Assembly: GCF_038051945.1 (NCBI RefSeq)
Contig: NZ_CP150302.1
Location: forward strand, 3,100,001-3,164,000
Source: Paenibacillus sp. FSL H3-0469
GTDB taxonomy: Bacteria; Bacillota; Bacilli; Paenibacillales; Paenibacillaceae
DNA: 64,000 nt
Direction: 5' to 3'
In this document: in pieces, positions 34,645 through 42,241 of the stretch
How the letters are laid out: each line of letters opens with the position of its first letter
Numbering within the stretch: position 1 is the first letter of the stretch
The notes under the pieces: generated by a model
Told to the model about the DNA's origin: nothing
The model's database searches: none
Seen by the model: the letters and a program-made list of their open reading frames with translations, nothing else
Translations under genes and position numbers: made by a program

Positions 34645-35442
34645 TTGAGATATTATGTTCTGGACCGCGGAGATGAATTATCCATCCAACTAGCGGAGCA
34701 ATTTCACAAGCTGGCGCAAGGCCGGAATCTGGAGCTGGATGCCAAGTCACCGGAAATCGTGATCTCTATTGGCGGTGACGGCACGATGCTGCACGCTTTT
34801 CATACGTTTACCGATCAGATCCCGAACCTCGCTTTTGTTGGCGTGCATACCGGCCATTTGGGCTTCTATGCGGACTGGCAGGCCGAAGAGCTGCCGTCCC
34901 TGATTGATTATATGTGCGGAGAAGTTGGGCCGCATAAACCCCGTATCGTTCAGTACCCGCTGCTCGAACTGGAAATACATAAGAAATCCGGCTCCAGCAA
35001 GCACATTGCCCTGAATGAATTCACCCTTAAGGGGGTGGACGGGACGGTTGTAATCCAGGTGGATATTAATGATGTAACCTTTGAGATGTTCCGCGGGGAC
35101 GGCCTGTGTGTGTCCACACCTTCCGGCAGTACCGCTTATAACAAAAGTCTGGGAGGCGCTATGGTGCACCCCTCGATCGAGGCGCTGCAGATTGCTGAAA
35201 TTGCCTCCATTAATAACCGGGTATTCCGGACCATGGGATCGCCGCTGCTGCTGCCTAAGCATCATCACTGCGATATCTTCTCGCGCAAGGATCAGCGCCT
35301 GCTGCTGACCATTGACCATAATAACATTCCGGTGGATGATCTGATTTCGGTACGTGCTCAGGTTGCGGACCACAAAATCAGCTTCGCCCGTTACCGCCCT
35401 TTCCCGTTCTGGAACCGTGTCCGGGAGGCCTTCTTAGTCTAA
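34645..35442 (+). CDS. nadK: NAD kinase
   Basis: 265 residues; phosphorylates NAD to NADP. The catalytic GGDGTMLHA motif lies at ~residues 43-51 and the NE/D-type substrate motif LNEFTLKG near 121, then CVSTPSGSTAYNKSLGG. TTG 34645 follows AAAGGAG with ten-base spacing. Closest in length to the short Bacillus NadF/NadG-type enzymes. Confidence 0.95.
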   Translation: MRYYVLDRGDELSIQLAEQFHKLAQGRNLELDAKSPEIVISIGGDGTMLHAFHTFTDQIPNLAFVGVHTGHLGFYADWQAEELPSLIDYMCGEVGPHKPRIVQYPLLELEIHKKSGSSKHIALNEFTLKGVDGTVVIQVDINDVTFEMFRGDGLCVSTPSGSTAYNKSLGGAMVHPSIEALQIAEIASINNRVFRTMGSPLLLPKHHHCDIFSRKDQRLLLTIDHNNIPVDDLISVRAQVADHKISFARYRPFPFWNRVREAFLV

Positions 35443-35455
35443 TTAATATTTGCCG

Positions 35456-35490
35456 ATAAAGCCGGAGATGCCCCCGATCTCCGGCTTTAT
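35456..35490 (+). terminator. Terminator after nadK
   Basis: 14-base perfect inverted arms (35456-35469 with 35477-35490) around CCCCCCG-type loop; the stem itself ends in CTTTAT. Confidence 0.85.
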
Positions 35491-35542
35491 CATGCCGGCT
35501 GACGGGAACCCTACTGAGTCTGGCAGCAGCACGCAGAATAAA

Positions 35543-35572
35543 TAGACAGACCGAATTTCCAAATGGTATAAT
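35543..35572 (+). promoter_or_regulatory. SigA-type promoter of the stalk-protein/S41 operon
   Basis: TAGACA (35543-35548), 18-base spacer, perfect TATAAT (35567-35572) with an extended TGG before it. Confidence 0.75.
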
Positions 35573-35614
35573 GGTTCTATTTTACAAAGTTTTCTATTTG
35601 AAGGAGCGAATCTA

Positions 35615-36793
35615 TTGAAGAAATTAGTATCCCTGCTAAGCATCAGCCTGCTGGCCCTTGTGCTGGCGGTTCCTGCTTTTGCCGCAGACAAACCCATTAA
35701 GGTGTATATTAACGGCAGTAACCTTGCCTTCACAGCAGGGACTCCTTATTTGAAGAATAATACAGTGCTTGTGCCTTTCCGAGTTGTGTTTGAGAAGCTT
35801 GGCCTGCAGGTACTGTGGGACTCCAAGACGGACACCGTAACCGGCACCGGAACAGGCCTTACTATCAGCCTTAAGGTAGGCAGCAAGCGGGCCAGCGTCA
35901 ATGGAACCGTCAAGCAGCTCACAGTCGCTCCTGTCTCTAACGCCGGGACCACCTACATACCCTTGCGCTTCATCGCCGAAGCCACCGGGGGCACAGCGAC
36001 CTGGGATTCGGCCAGCCGCAGCGTGAAGATTACCGTATCGCCGTCCTCCGCCTCCAGTGAGCAGGAGATCAAGGCAATCATTCAATTGGCTAACCAATAT
36101 TATAATGAAGAGAAGGCCAGCAGCTTCTATTCGCTTGTTGATGCAGGGGCAGACCAAACGGAAGCTGTAAGCGATATGAATTCCCAGTTCGAGCTATATG
36201 ACATCAAGAATACGATCGAGAGTCTTAAAGTGCTCAGTCTAACGGGCAACGAAGCTACAGTCCATTCTGTCGAAAAAGCAGTACGGACCGGCGGGTATTA
36301 TACACCGGATGAGCAGTACGAATACTTATATACGCTGGTCCGTCAAAACGGCGCCTGGAGGATCTCTGCCATGGATCTGCAGGAATCCTCAGTGCTGCTG
36401 ACGCGCGAACAAGGTATGAAGCCCGCTGTGCTTCCACAGGGTGATCAGACCGGAATTAAGGATACGCTCAGCAAATACTACCAAGGTATGAATGCCCGCA
36501 ATGCAGATGCAGTCCTTGCCGTGATGACCTCGTACGATAAGGAGGAGGATGACTCTTACAAAGAGGAGCTGCGTGATTATTTCAAAACCTATGATCTAAG
36601 CTATGCGGTGTCTTCCTCCAATGTCTTCTATTACACAGACTATGAAGCTGCAGTCTATGCGGAAGTGGTCATTACGGACGGTGAATCGAAGGAGACCTAT
36701 ACCCAGTCTCTGATCCTCCTGCTCTCGAAGCCGGAGAGCGGTGCCTGGACGATTGACACCACTTATCATATCGGCTTCGACGCGCAGTCCTAA
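35615..36793 (+). CDS. Secreted protein with copper-amine-oxidase-like ('stalk') domain
   Basis: 392 residues with a signal peptide (LVSLLSISLLALVLAVPAFA, cleavage after AFA ~23). Residues ~25-145 form a copper amine oxidase N-terminal-like domain pair (VLVPFRVVFEKLGLQVLWD and YIPLRFIAEATGGTATWD), common in Paenibacillus exported proteins and thought to bind the wall. Two repeats of a ~110-residue NTF2-like domain follow (starting ~150 and ~275). No catalytic residues seen. TTG 35615 has an AAGGAG site. The S41 protease gene follows 35 bases later. Confidence 0.85.
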   Translation: MKKLVSLLSISLLALVLAVPAFAADKPIKVYINGSNLAFTAGTPYLKNNTVLVPFRVVFEKLGLQVLWDSKTDTVTGTGTGLTISLKVGSKRASVNGTVKQLTVAPVSNAGTTYIPLRFIAEATGGTATWDSASRSVKITVSPSSASSEQEIKAIIQLANQYYNEEKASSFYSLVDAGADQTEAVSDMNSQFELYDIKNTIESLKVLSLTGNEATVHSVEKAVRTGGYYTPDEQYEYLYTLVRQNGAWRISAMDLQESSVLLTREQGMKPAVLPQGDQTGIKDTLSKYYQGMNARNADAVLAVMTSYDKEEDDSYKEELRDYFKTYDLSYAVSSSNVFYYTDYEAAVYAEVVITDGESKETYTQSLILLLSKPESGAWTIDTTYHIGFDAQS

Positions 36794-36828
36794 ATTTTAA
36801 AAATTCATCTAAAGGATGTCATGAACTC

Positions 36829-38283
36829 ATGAAATCAGCCAAAATTGTTACCGCACTTTTGAGCAGCTGTCTGGCTCTATCCATCGCCTTAGCTCCTGCT
36901 GCTTCAGCAGCAGACGCTGCCGCCGCCGCCACCGACACGGCGCAAGCCTCCAAGACGGAGATTATCAATGAAATTATGCAATATCTGGAGTATTACAACG
37001 TCGAGGGTGTAGATCAGGATACGCTTATCCGCGGTGCGATTGACGGTATGGTCAATACACTGGACGATCCTTACAGCCAATACTTTACGAAGGAGGAAGC
37101 TGCAGACTTCGGTCATCAGGTCGATCTGCAATATGTCGGCATCGGCGTCCGGCTGATGTATTCGGGCAAAGAGCTATACATTGAAGAGGTCATGAGCGGC
37201 TCCCCGGCCGAGGCCGCGGGACTAAAGCGCGGCGACTCCATCCTCAAGATCGACGGGGTGCGGGTGGCTGATACGAATGGCGACGAGCTGAGCGGCAAAG
37301 CGGGCACGAAGGTCTCTTTGCTGATTCAGAGAAACGGGGCTAACAGATCCTATACGGTTACCCGCAGCGAGATTGCTACAAGCTCCGTAACCAGCAAGAT
37401 GCTTAGCTCCAAGATCGCTTACATCTCCATCAACGGCTTCACCCAGACTGCCGATGAGGAATTCTCCGCAGCGCTGGACAAAATGCGTTCAGGCGGCATG
37501 AAATCACTCGTACTGGATCTGCGCGATAATACAGGCGGTTATATGGACAGCGCCCAGAATATCGTCTCCAAGTTCATGGATGCCGGTATTATGATGTACA
37601 CCTCCGACCAGACCGGTACACTGAAGCCGGTCGCAATTACGAACGGCAGCAAGATCGGCGTGCCTGTGGTCGTATTGACCAATGAATATACGGCCAGCGC
37701 CTCCGAAGCCTTGACCGGGGCACTTCGTGACAACAAGCTGGCTACAGTTGTAGGCACGCGCTCTTACGGAAAGGCACGGATTCAGAGCCTGATTCCCATG
37801 TCCGGCGGCGGCGAGCTGAAGCTGACCACCATGAAGTATCTGACTCCGAACAAGGAGGACTTCAATCATATCGGACTTGCGCCTGATATCGAGGTCAAGG
37901 GCAAAACTGCCCAGTTGATTACCGCTCTGCAAATCGCCGGGATGAAGGAGATTGTCGCCTCTGGTGACCGTCATATTCTGGATATCAACGGCACTGCTTT
38001 TGCCGGAAATGTTGGTCTGATCCAGCAGGGCGATAAGGTGTATGCCGCCTCCCGTGTCCTCTCCGCGCTGGTGGAGAATGAGGTCTCCTGGGATGCCAAG
38101 AACAAAAAGGTGCTGCTGACCAACGGTTCCGGTAACGTATCCGGGTTCACCCTGGCCTCCAAGGAGGCGCTGTACCAGGACGGCGAGACCTTCATCGAGC
38201 TGAATGCCTTCAAGAAAAAGTTCCCTGCACTTGTATGGAGCTACAATGATTCACTGAAACAGCTCAAATTAGCTGTGAAATAG
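36829..38283 (+). CDS. S41-family carboxyl-terminal processing protease with PDZ and C-terminal stalk-like domain
   Basis: 484 residues: signal peptide to AASA (~27), N-terminal helical cap, PDZ domain (GVRLMYSGKELYIEEVMSGSPAEAAGLKRGD, ~residues 105-170), S41 core with catalytic Ser in EYTASASEAL (~287) and Lys in GTRSYGKARIQ (~312), then a C-terminal copper-amine-oxidase-like domain from ~380 (AASRVLSALVENEVSWD). CtpB-like proteases cut exported proteins, including sporulation signals. The C-terminal domain matches that of the upstream partner, suggesting the two act at the same wall site. Confidence 0.9.
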   Translation: MKSAKIVTALLSSCLALSIALAPAASAADAAAAATDTAQASKTEIINEIMQYLEYYNVEGVDQDTLIRGAIDGMVNTLDDPYSQYFTKEEAADFGHQVDLQYVGIGVRLMYSGKELYIEEVMSGSPAEAAGLKRGDSILKIDGVRVADTNGDELSGKAGTKVSLLIQRNGANRSYTVTRSEIATSSVTSKMLSSKIAYISINGFTQTADEEFSAALDKMRSGGMKSLVLDLRDNTGGYMDSAQNIVSKFMDAGIMMYTSDQTGTLKPVAITNGSKIGVPVVVLTNEYTASASEALTGALRDNKLATVVGTRSYGKARIQSLIPMSGGGELKLTTMKYLTPNKEDFNHIGLAPDIEVKGKTAQLITALQIAGMKEIVASGDRHILDINGTAFAGNVGLIQQGDKVYAASRVLSALVENEVSWDAKNKKVLLTNGSGNVSGFTLASKEALYQDGETFIELNAFKKKFPALVWSYNDSLKQLKLAVK

Positions 38284-38302
38284 AATTAGCCCGGCGACAA
38301 CA

Positions 38303-38351
38303 AGGGCTGTCCCAAAAGCCATGGAATGGTTGATTGGGACAGCTCTTTATT
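38303..38351 (+). terminator. Rho-independent terminator after the S41 protease gene
   Basis: 10-bp stem GGCTGTCCCA/TGGGACAGCT (38305-38314 with 38335-38344) followed by CTTTATT. Confidence 0.85.
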
Positions 38352-38512
38352 GTGGAGTAGAATTTACGTGAGCATTTGGGTGGACGCTCCGCAAACGGAA
38401 TGTTGTTCCAATCGCTTGTCCGCGGATTGTTCTGTCCGCTCCGCTGTTTAAGCGAGAATTGACTCTTTCAGGCTTACGGCTTAGTTTGTTCCCTACACGG
38501 TAGGCGTCAGAA

Positions 38513-38650
38513 CAATGTATGCTGTTTTTCGCATACATTCGAGCCATACGCCTGCGCGCCGGCACAATGTATGCTGTTTTTCGTATACATTTGGGCCACA
38601 CGCCTGCGCGCCGGCACAATGTATGCTGTTTTTCGTATACATTCGGGAGT
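38513..38650. repeat. 52-bp tandem repeat with internal hairpins
   Basis: Units begin at 38513, 38565 and 38617 (exact 52-base period, last copy partial). Each opens with AATGTATGC...ATACATT, a 9-bp hairpin that is perfect in copy 1 and has one G-T wobble in copies 2 and 3, followed by a GC-rich CGCCTGCGCGCCGGC tail. The 38352-38512 part of this 483-bp gap has no gene I can support. Confidence 0.85.
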
Positions 38651-38678
38651 ACCCGCTATTCACGTCAGCTCATAGTAG

Positions 38679-38715
38679 AAAAAGCCTCTTCAGCTATTTC
38701 CTGAAGAGGCTTTTT
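38679..38715. terminator. Strong bidirectional terminator
   Basis: 15-base perfect arms (38679-38693 with 38701-38715) starting in AAAAA and ending in TTTTT, so it can work in both directions; downstream of yutD on the minus strand. Confidence 0.92.
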
Positions 38716-38766
38716 GAGTTCCATTTTAGAAACAGGGGGTGTCATGCTGTCCCCTTGGCTATCGTT

Positions 38767-39504
38767 CTAGTTGTCCTGCTTGTTCTGGTTATTGTCTTGT
38801 CTGTCCTGCTTGTTCTGGTTGTTATCCTGTCTATCCTGTCTGTTCTGGTTGTCCTGCTTCTCCGGTCTATCCTGCTTATTCTGATTCGCTTGCTTGTTAG
38901 ACCGGTTGTCTTTGTGTTCTCTGTTCTGCTTGGCATTATTCGGCTGGCCTTGCTGGCCTCTGCCCTGGAACTCTTTATGGTTCTTCTTGCCCTGGCCTTC
39001 TTTGTTGCGGTGATTGCGGCTCTGGTGCTCACGCACGGGTCTGTCCTTGGTTGCATGCTCCCGGCCGGAGCCGCCTGCGGCATCCCTGTCCCGGCCTGCA
39101 CCCTTCGTCTGCGGCTCCCGGTGTTCTTTTACCGTTACCACCTGTTCAGCTTCCTGCTCCAGATCCTCGTCCAGCCCGGGCTCCGGGACTTCCTTGATCA
39201 GAATATCCTTGAAGGTTCCCTCCTGCGGGGACTCCTTCAGCTTATGCAGCACAAAATACGCACAGCCAAAGTTACAGTATTCGTTAATATAATCCACCAT
39301 GCCTGAGATGGCTGTGTCCCGGTTCACTTTAGGGTGATTATCCCGGTAAAAGCCTTTGAGGCGCAATTGGCTGTAGCCCCAGTCGCCGATGATATAATCG
39401 TACCGGTCCAGCACTTCGCTGTATCTTCCGCGAAAAGCCTCCGGGTTCCAGCCGTCCTTATGATCGAGCATCAGCTCGTAACCTTTTCCACCTATAACGA
39501 TCAA
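38767..39504 (-). CDS. yutD: YutD-like protein with long Asn/Gln/Lys/Asp-rich tail
   Basis: 245 residues. The first ~95 match Bacillus YutD (HKDGWNPEAFRGRYSEVLDRYDYI; GDWGYSQLRLKGFY; EYCNFGCAYFVLHKL). The remaining ~150 residues are low-complexity: first a charged linker, then an array built from short NQNKQDRQDN-like units, absent from the Bacillus protein. Function of YutD is unknown. TTG 39504 is the probable start. yutD-lipA-lytH clustering resembles Bacillus. Confidence 0.85.
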   Translation of the reverse strand: MIVIGGKGYELMLDHKDGWNPEAFRGRYSEVLDRYDYIIGDWGYSQLRLKGFYRDNHPKVNRDTAISGMVDYINEYCNFGCAYFVLHKLKESPQEGTFKDILIKEVPEPGLDEDLEQEAEQVVTVKEHREPQTKGAGRDRDAAGGSGREHATKDRPVREHQSRNHRNKEGQGKKNHKEFQGRGQQGQPNNAKQNREHKDNRSNKQANQNKQDRPEKQDNQNRQDRQDNNQNKQDRQDNNQNKQDN

Positions 39505-39541
39505 GCGTGTGTCGCCTGCCTTTCAATTGAGAAAATAGGGG

Positions 39542-39699
39542 CGCGTTGATAAGCCGTCATTGCGCGGGATTTTGAATTTCCGGCCGCTGTTGTGGTCTGA
39601 TTTCTTCCATTTAACCGCTATGCGGTGAAATCAGACCACAAAGGCGGACGCTGCCGCTCCTACAATTTCAAAATCCCTCTCCATGACTCCATCAACGCG
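39542..39699. repeat. Foldback (MITE-like) intergenic element, copy B
   Basis: 158-bp nested inverted repeat: terminal CGCGTTGAT/ATCAACGCG (39542-39550, 39691-39699), then GGGATTTTGAA/TTCAAAATCCC (39566-39576, 39667-39677), then a 13-bp pair GTGGTCTGATTTC/GAAATCAGACCAC (39592-39604, 39627-39639), and an inner ACCGC-tat-GCGGT. No coding capacity. The remaining 39700-39870 is A-rich with short CCTTAAA repeats. Confidence 0.85.
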
Positions 39700-39871
39700 A
39701 AGGGGGTGCAACCGCCACCCAAGAACCTCGCCTCTCTTGCGGCATTGGTACTTTAAGCCTTTCAAACCCCTTTTAAAAACCTAACACCTAAAAACCTTAA
39801 AACAAAAACCTTAAACAAAAAACTGCCTGTGACTTCGTCATGCGGGGAATTTGCCCTAGCAAATTCTAAAT

Positions 39872-39925
39872 AAAAAACCAAGGCTTCGGCAACTGCGCTG
39901 CATGGCGCTACGCTGCCGGTTGGTT
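39872..39925 (-). terminator. Terminator after lipA
   Basis: Minus-strand hairpin with outer AACCAA/TTGGTT and inner GGCA-GCG/CGC-TGCC pairs just after the lipA stop; the six-T run begins inside the outer arm. Confidence 0.65.
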
Positions 39926-39927
39926 AT

Positions 39928-40833
39928 CTATGCCTGCGAAACAGAACGCGCCTCACGGGCCACCGCAGCAGACTTCACCTGCTCATGGGCACGGTAAGAG
40001 CTGCGCACCAGCGGGCCGGCCTCCACATGGCTGAAGCCGCGCTTCAGGCCCTCTTCCTTCAGCACCGCAAACTCCTCGGGCGGATAGTATTTCTCCACAT
40101 TCAGATGCTTCGGCGAAGGCTGAAGATATTGTCCTAATGTCAATATATCACAATCTACGGCTCTAAGGTCATCCATCGCCTGCAGAATCTCATCCCACTG
40201 CTCACCGACGCCAAGCATAATACTCGATTTGGTCGGAATCTCCGGCTTCATCTCCTTGGCCCGGCGCAGCAGCTCTAGGGAACGGCGGTATTTGGCCCGG
40301 GCCCGGACACGGTCTGACATCCGTTCCACAGTCTCAATATTGTGGTTCAGGATATCCGGACGGCTGTTCATCACGGTCTCCAGGCTCTCGCGGTCCCCCA
40401 GGAAATCAGGAATCAGCACTTCAATGCTGCATAGAGGAAGGCGCTTACGGATCGCAGACACAGTCTCGGCAAAAATCGCCGCCCCCCCATCCTTCAGATC
40501 ATCGCGGGCGACGCTTGTAACCACACAATGCTTAAGCTGCATGCCTTCAGCAGCCTCTGCCACACGTTCCGGCTCCAGCAGATCCAGCTCGGTCGGCAGG
40601 CCTGTATTCACCGCACAGAAGCGGCAAGCGCGTGTACAGATATCCCCCAGAATCATGAAGGTTGCCGTACGGTTAGCCCAGCATTCATAAATATTCGGGC
40701 AGCGTGCTTCCTCGCATACGGTATGTAACGTCTTAGAGCGCATCATACCCTTGATTTCCTGATATTCCTCACCGGTGGTTAACTTGATTTTGATCCAGTC
40801 TGGCTTGGGCTGTTTGGCTGTTCGATTAGTCAA
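39928..40833 (-). CDS. lipA: Lipoyl synthase
   Basis: 301-residue radical-SAM enzyme that inserts two sulfurs into octanoyl groups on lipoyl domains. Both clusters' ligands are present: [12 protein letters not shown] (CX4CX5C, ~residues 40-51, sacrificial cluster) and CTRACRFC (CX3CX2C, ~66-73, SAM cluster), and the C-terminal RSSYRAHE with the terminal-cluster Ser. TTG 40833 start. Upstream an extended -10 (TGCTATAAT, about 40905-40913) could drive it. Confidence 0.96.
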   Translation of the reverse strand: MTNRTAKQPKPDWIKIKLTTGEEYQEIKGMMRSKTLHTVCEEARCPNIYECWANRTATFMILGDICTRACRFCAVNTGLPTELDLLEPERVAEAAEGMQLKHCVVTSVARDDLKDGGAAIFAETVSAIRKRLPLCSIEVLIPDFLGDRESLETVMNSRPDILNHNIETVERMSDRVRARAKYRRSLELLRRAKEMKPEIPTKSSIMLGVGEQWDEILQAMDDLRAVDCDILTLGQYLQPSPKHLNVEKYYPPEEFAVLKEEGLKRGFSHVEAGPLVRSSYRAHEQVKSAAVAREARSVSQA

Positions 40834-40904
40834 AGTGATGAGACCCCGCTTTCGATCTGAATGTCAATGTCCATTTCTTTCACAGTCAAAAGTTGCTGCC
40901 TAAT

Positions 40905-40913
40905 ATTATAGCA
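40905..40913 (-). promoter_or_regulatory. Extended -10 promoter element upstream of lipA
   Basis: Minus-strand TGCTATAAT about 75 bases before the lipA start; no good -35 at the expected place. Confidence 0.45.
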
Positions 40914-41065
40914 TGCGAAGTAAGGCTTTGCCTGTTTTTGTGAACCTTGGAGCGGTCATGGATAAAAAAAGTCCTTTTGCTTCAATCTAAAGAAAAGCAC
41001 CTGACGGGTGCCACTTCCGCAATAATGTATGCAACTAATGCGCCCAAACGCAGGAGGATGAGATC

Positions 41066-42181
41066 ATGCTGGCCTTATTAAAGAGCCCCTACACCCGCAG
41101 AACCTTAATGTGCATGTCTGCCGCCGCCCTGCTCTGGAGCGGCAGTCCTGCCGAAAGTGCCCAAGCTGCCCGTTATTATCAAATTCCCGAACTGAGCTCA
41201 GGCAGTCCTGCTCCTGCTCCCGCAGACAGCAAAGAGACTGCCGCCGCTGACCGCAAGCAGCTCTTTGAGCAGATGGGCGCAGCAACCGGCATTCCCTGGT
41301 ACCGCTTCGCTGCCATCGACCAGTACGAACGGTCCATTGCCAGGAAGAGCAAAAAAACAGCCGCCGCAGAAAACCCTTCTGCAGCGGCTAAGCCACGGCT
41401 TACCGGAATTATAATTCCGGCGCCCGTATGGTCCGGTCCGCTGAACCCGGATCAGGACGACAAGCAGCCGGATTCGATCCGCTTCTTCGGCGGCTTCGGG
41501 CTGGATGGCTCGGGGGACGGCATCGCCGATCCCGAGAGCGATGCCGACGTGCTCTACAGCATGGCCCGCCACTTGCTAAAATACGGGGATTCCGCTACGG
41601 ACTTCAATATCGGGATCTGGGAGTACTACCACAACGGGCGGGCCGCACAGCGCGTCTCCCAGTTCGCCAAGCTATATGAGCATTTTGGACGGCTGGACTT
41701 GTCCGGCAGTGCATTTCCGCTGCCGATAGGGACCAATTATGCCTACCGCAGCACCTGGGGAACCGGCCGGAGCTGGGGTGGCGCGCGCATTCACGAAGGC
41801 ACGGATCTGTTCGCCCCGCATGGCTTGACGGTGCGCAGCACCTGCTTCGGCATCGTTGAGACCAAGGGCTGGAACCGCTACGGCGGATGGCGCATTGGTA
41901 TCCGCGATATTGAGAACCGCTACCATTATTATGCCCACCTGATGGGGTATGAGAAGTCCCTGCTGCGGGGGGATATTGTCACTCCGGGACAGACCATCGG
42001 CTGGGTCGGCAGTTCCGGCTACGGCAGCCCGGGCACACAGGGCAAGTTCCCGCCCCACCTGCATTATGGCATCTACCGTGACCGCGGCATTACGGAATGG
42101 GCCTTCGATCCTTACCCGCTGCTCAAGCAATGGGAGAACCAGGAATTCCGGCAGCTGCGGCAAAACAAAAAGAAGAAATAA
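41066..42181 (+). CDS. lytH: LytH-like M23 zinc peptidase
   Basis: 371 residues: N-terminal signal/anchor (LMCMSAAALLWSG), a long linker, and a C-terminal LytM/M23 domain with HEGTD (HxxxD, ~residue 245) and PPHLHYG (HxH, ~331). In Bacillus LytH trims spore cortex peptides and lies near lipA and yutD, as here. ATG 41066 has an AGGAGGATGAG site. Cortex role is by family and synteny. Confidence 0.9.
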   Translation: MLALLKSPYTRRTLMCMSAAALLWSGSPAESAQAARYYQIPELSSGSPAPAPADSKETAAADRKQLFEQMGAATGIPWYRFAAIDQYERSIARKSKKTAAAENPSAAAKPRLTGIIIPAPVWSGPLNPDQDDKQPDSIRFFGGFGLDGSGDGIADPESDADVLYSMARHLLKYGDSATDFNIGIWEYYHNGRAAQRVSQFAKLYEHFGRLDLSGSAFPLPIGTNYAYRSTWGTGRSWGGARIHEGTDLFAPHGLTVRSTCFGIVETKGWNRYGGWRIGIRDIENRYHYYAHLMGYEKSLLRGDIVTPGQTIGWVGSSGYGSPGTQGKFPPHLHYGIYRDRGITEWAFDPYPLLKQWENQEFRQLRQNKKKK

Positions 42182-42241
42182 CACCTGCAGGCTGCCCCTC
42201 GCAGAGTCCTTTACTCTTTTGCCCGGGACAAAGGTTACAGG

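Noticed and set aside
38513..38650. CRISPR array
   Set aside because: Repeats are directly adjacent 52-base units without unique spacers, and no cas gene is present.
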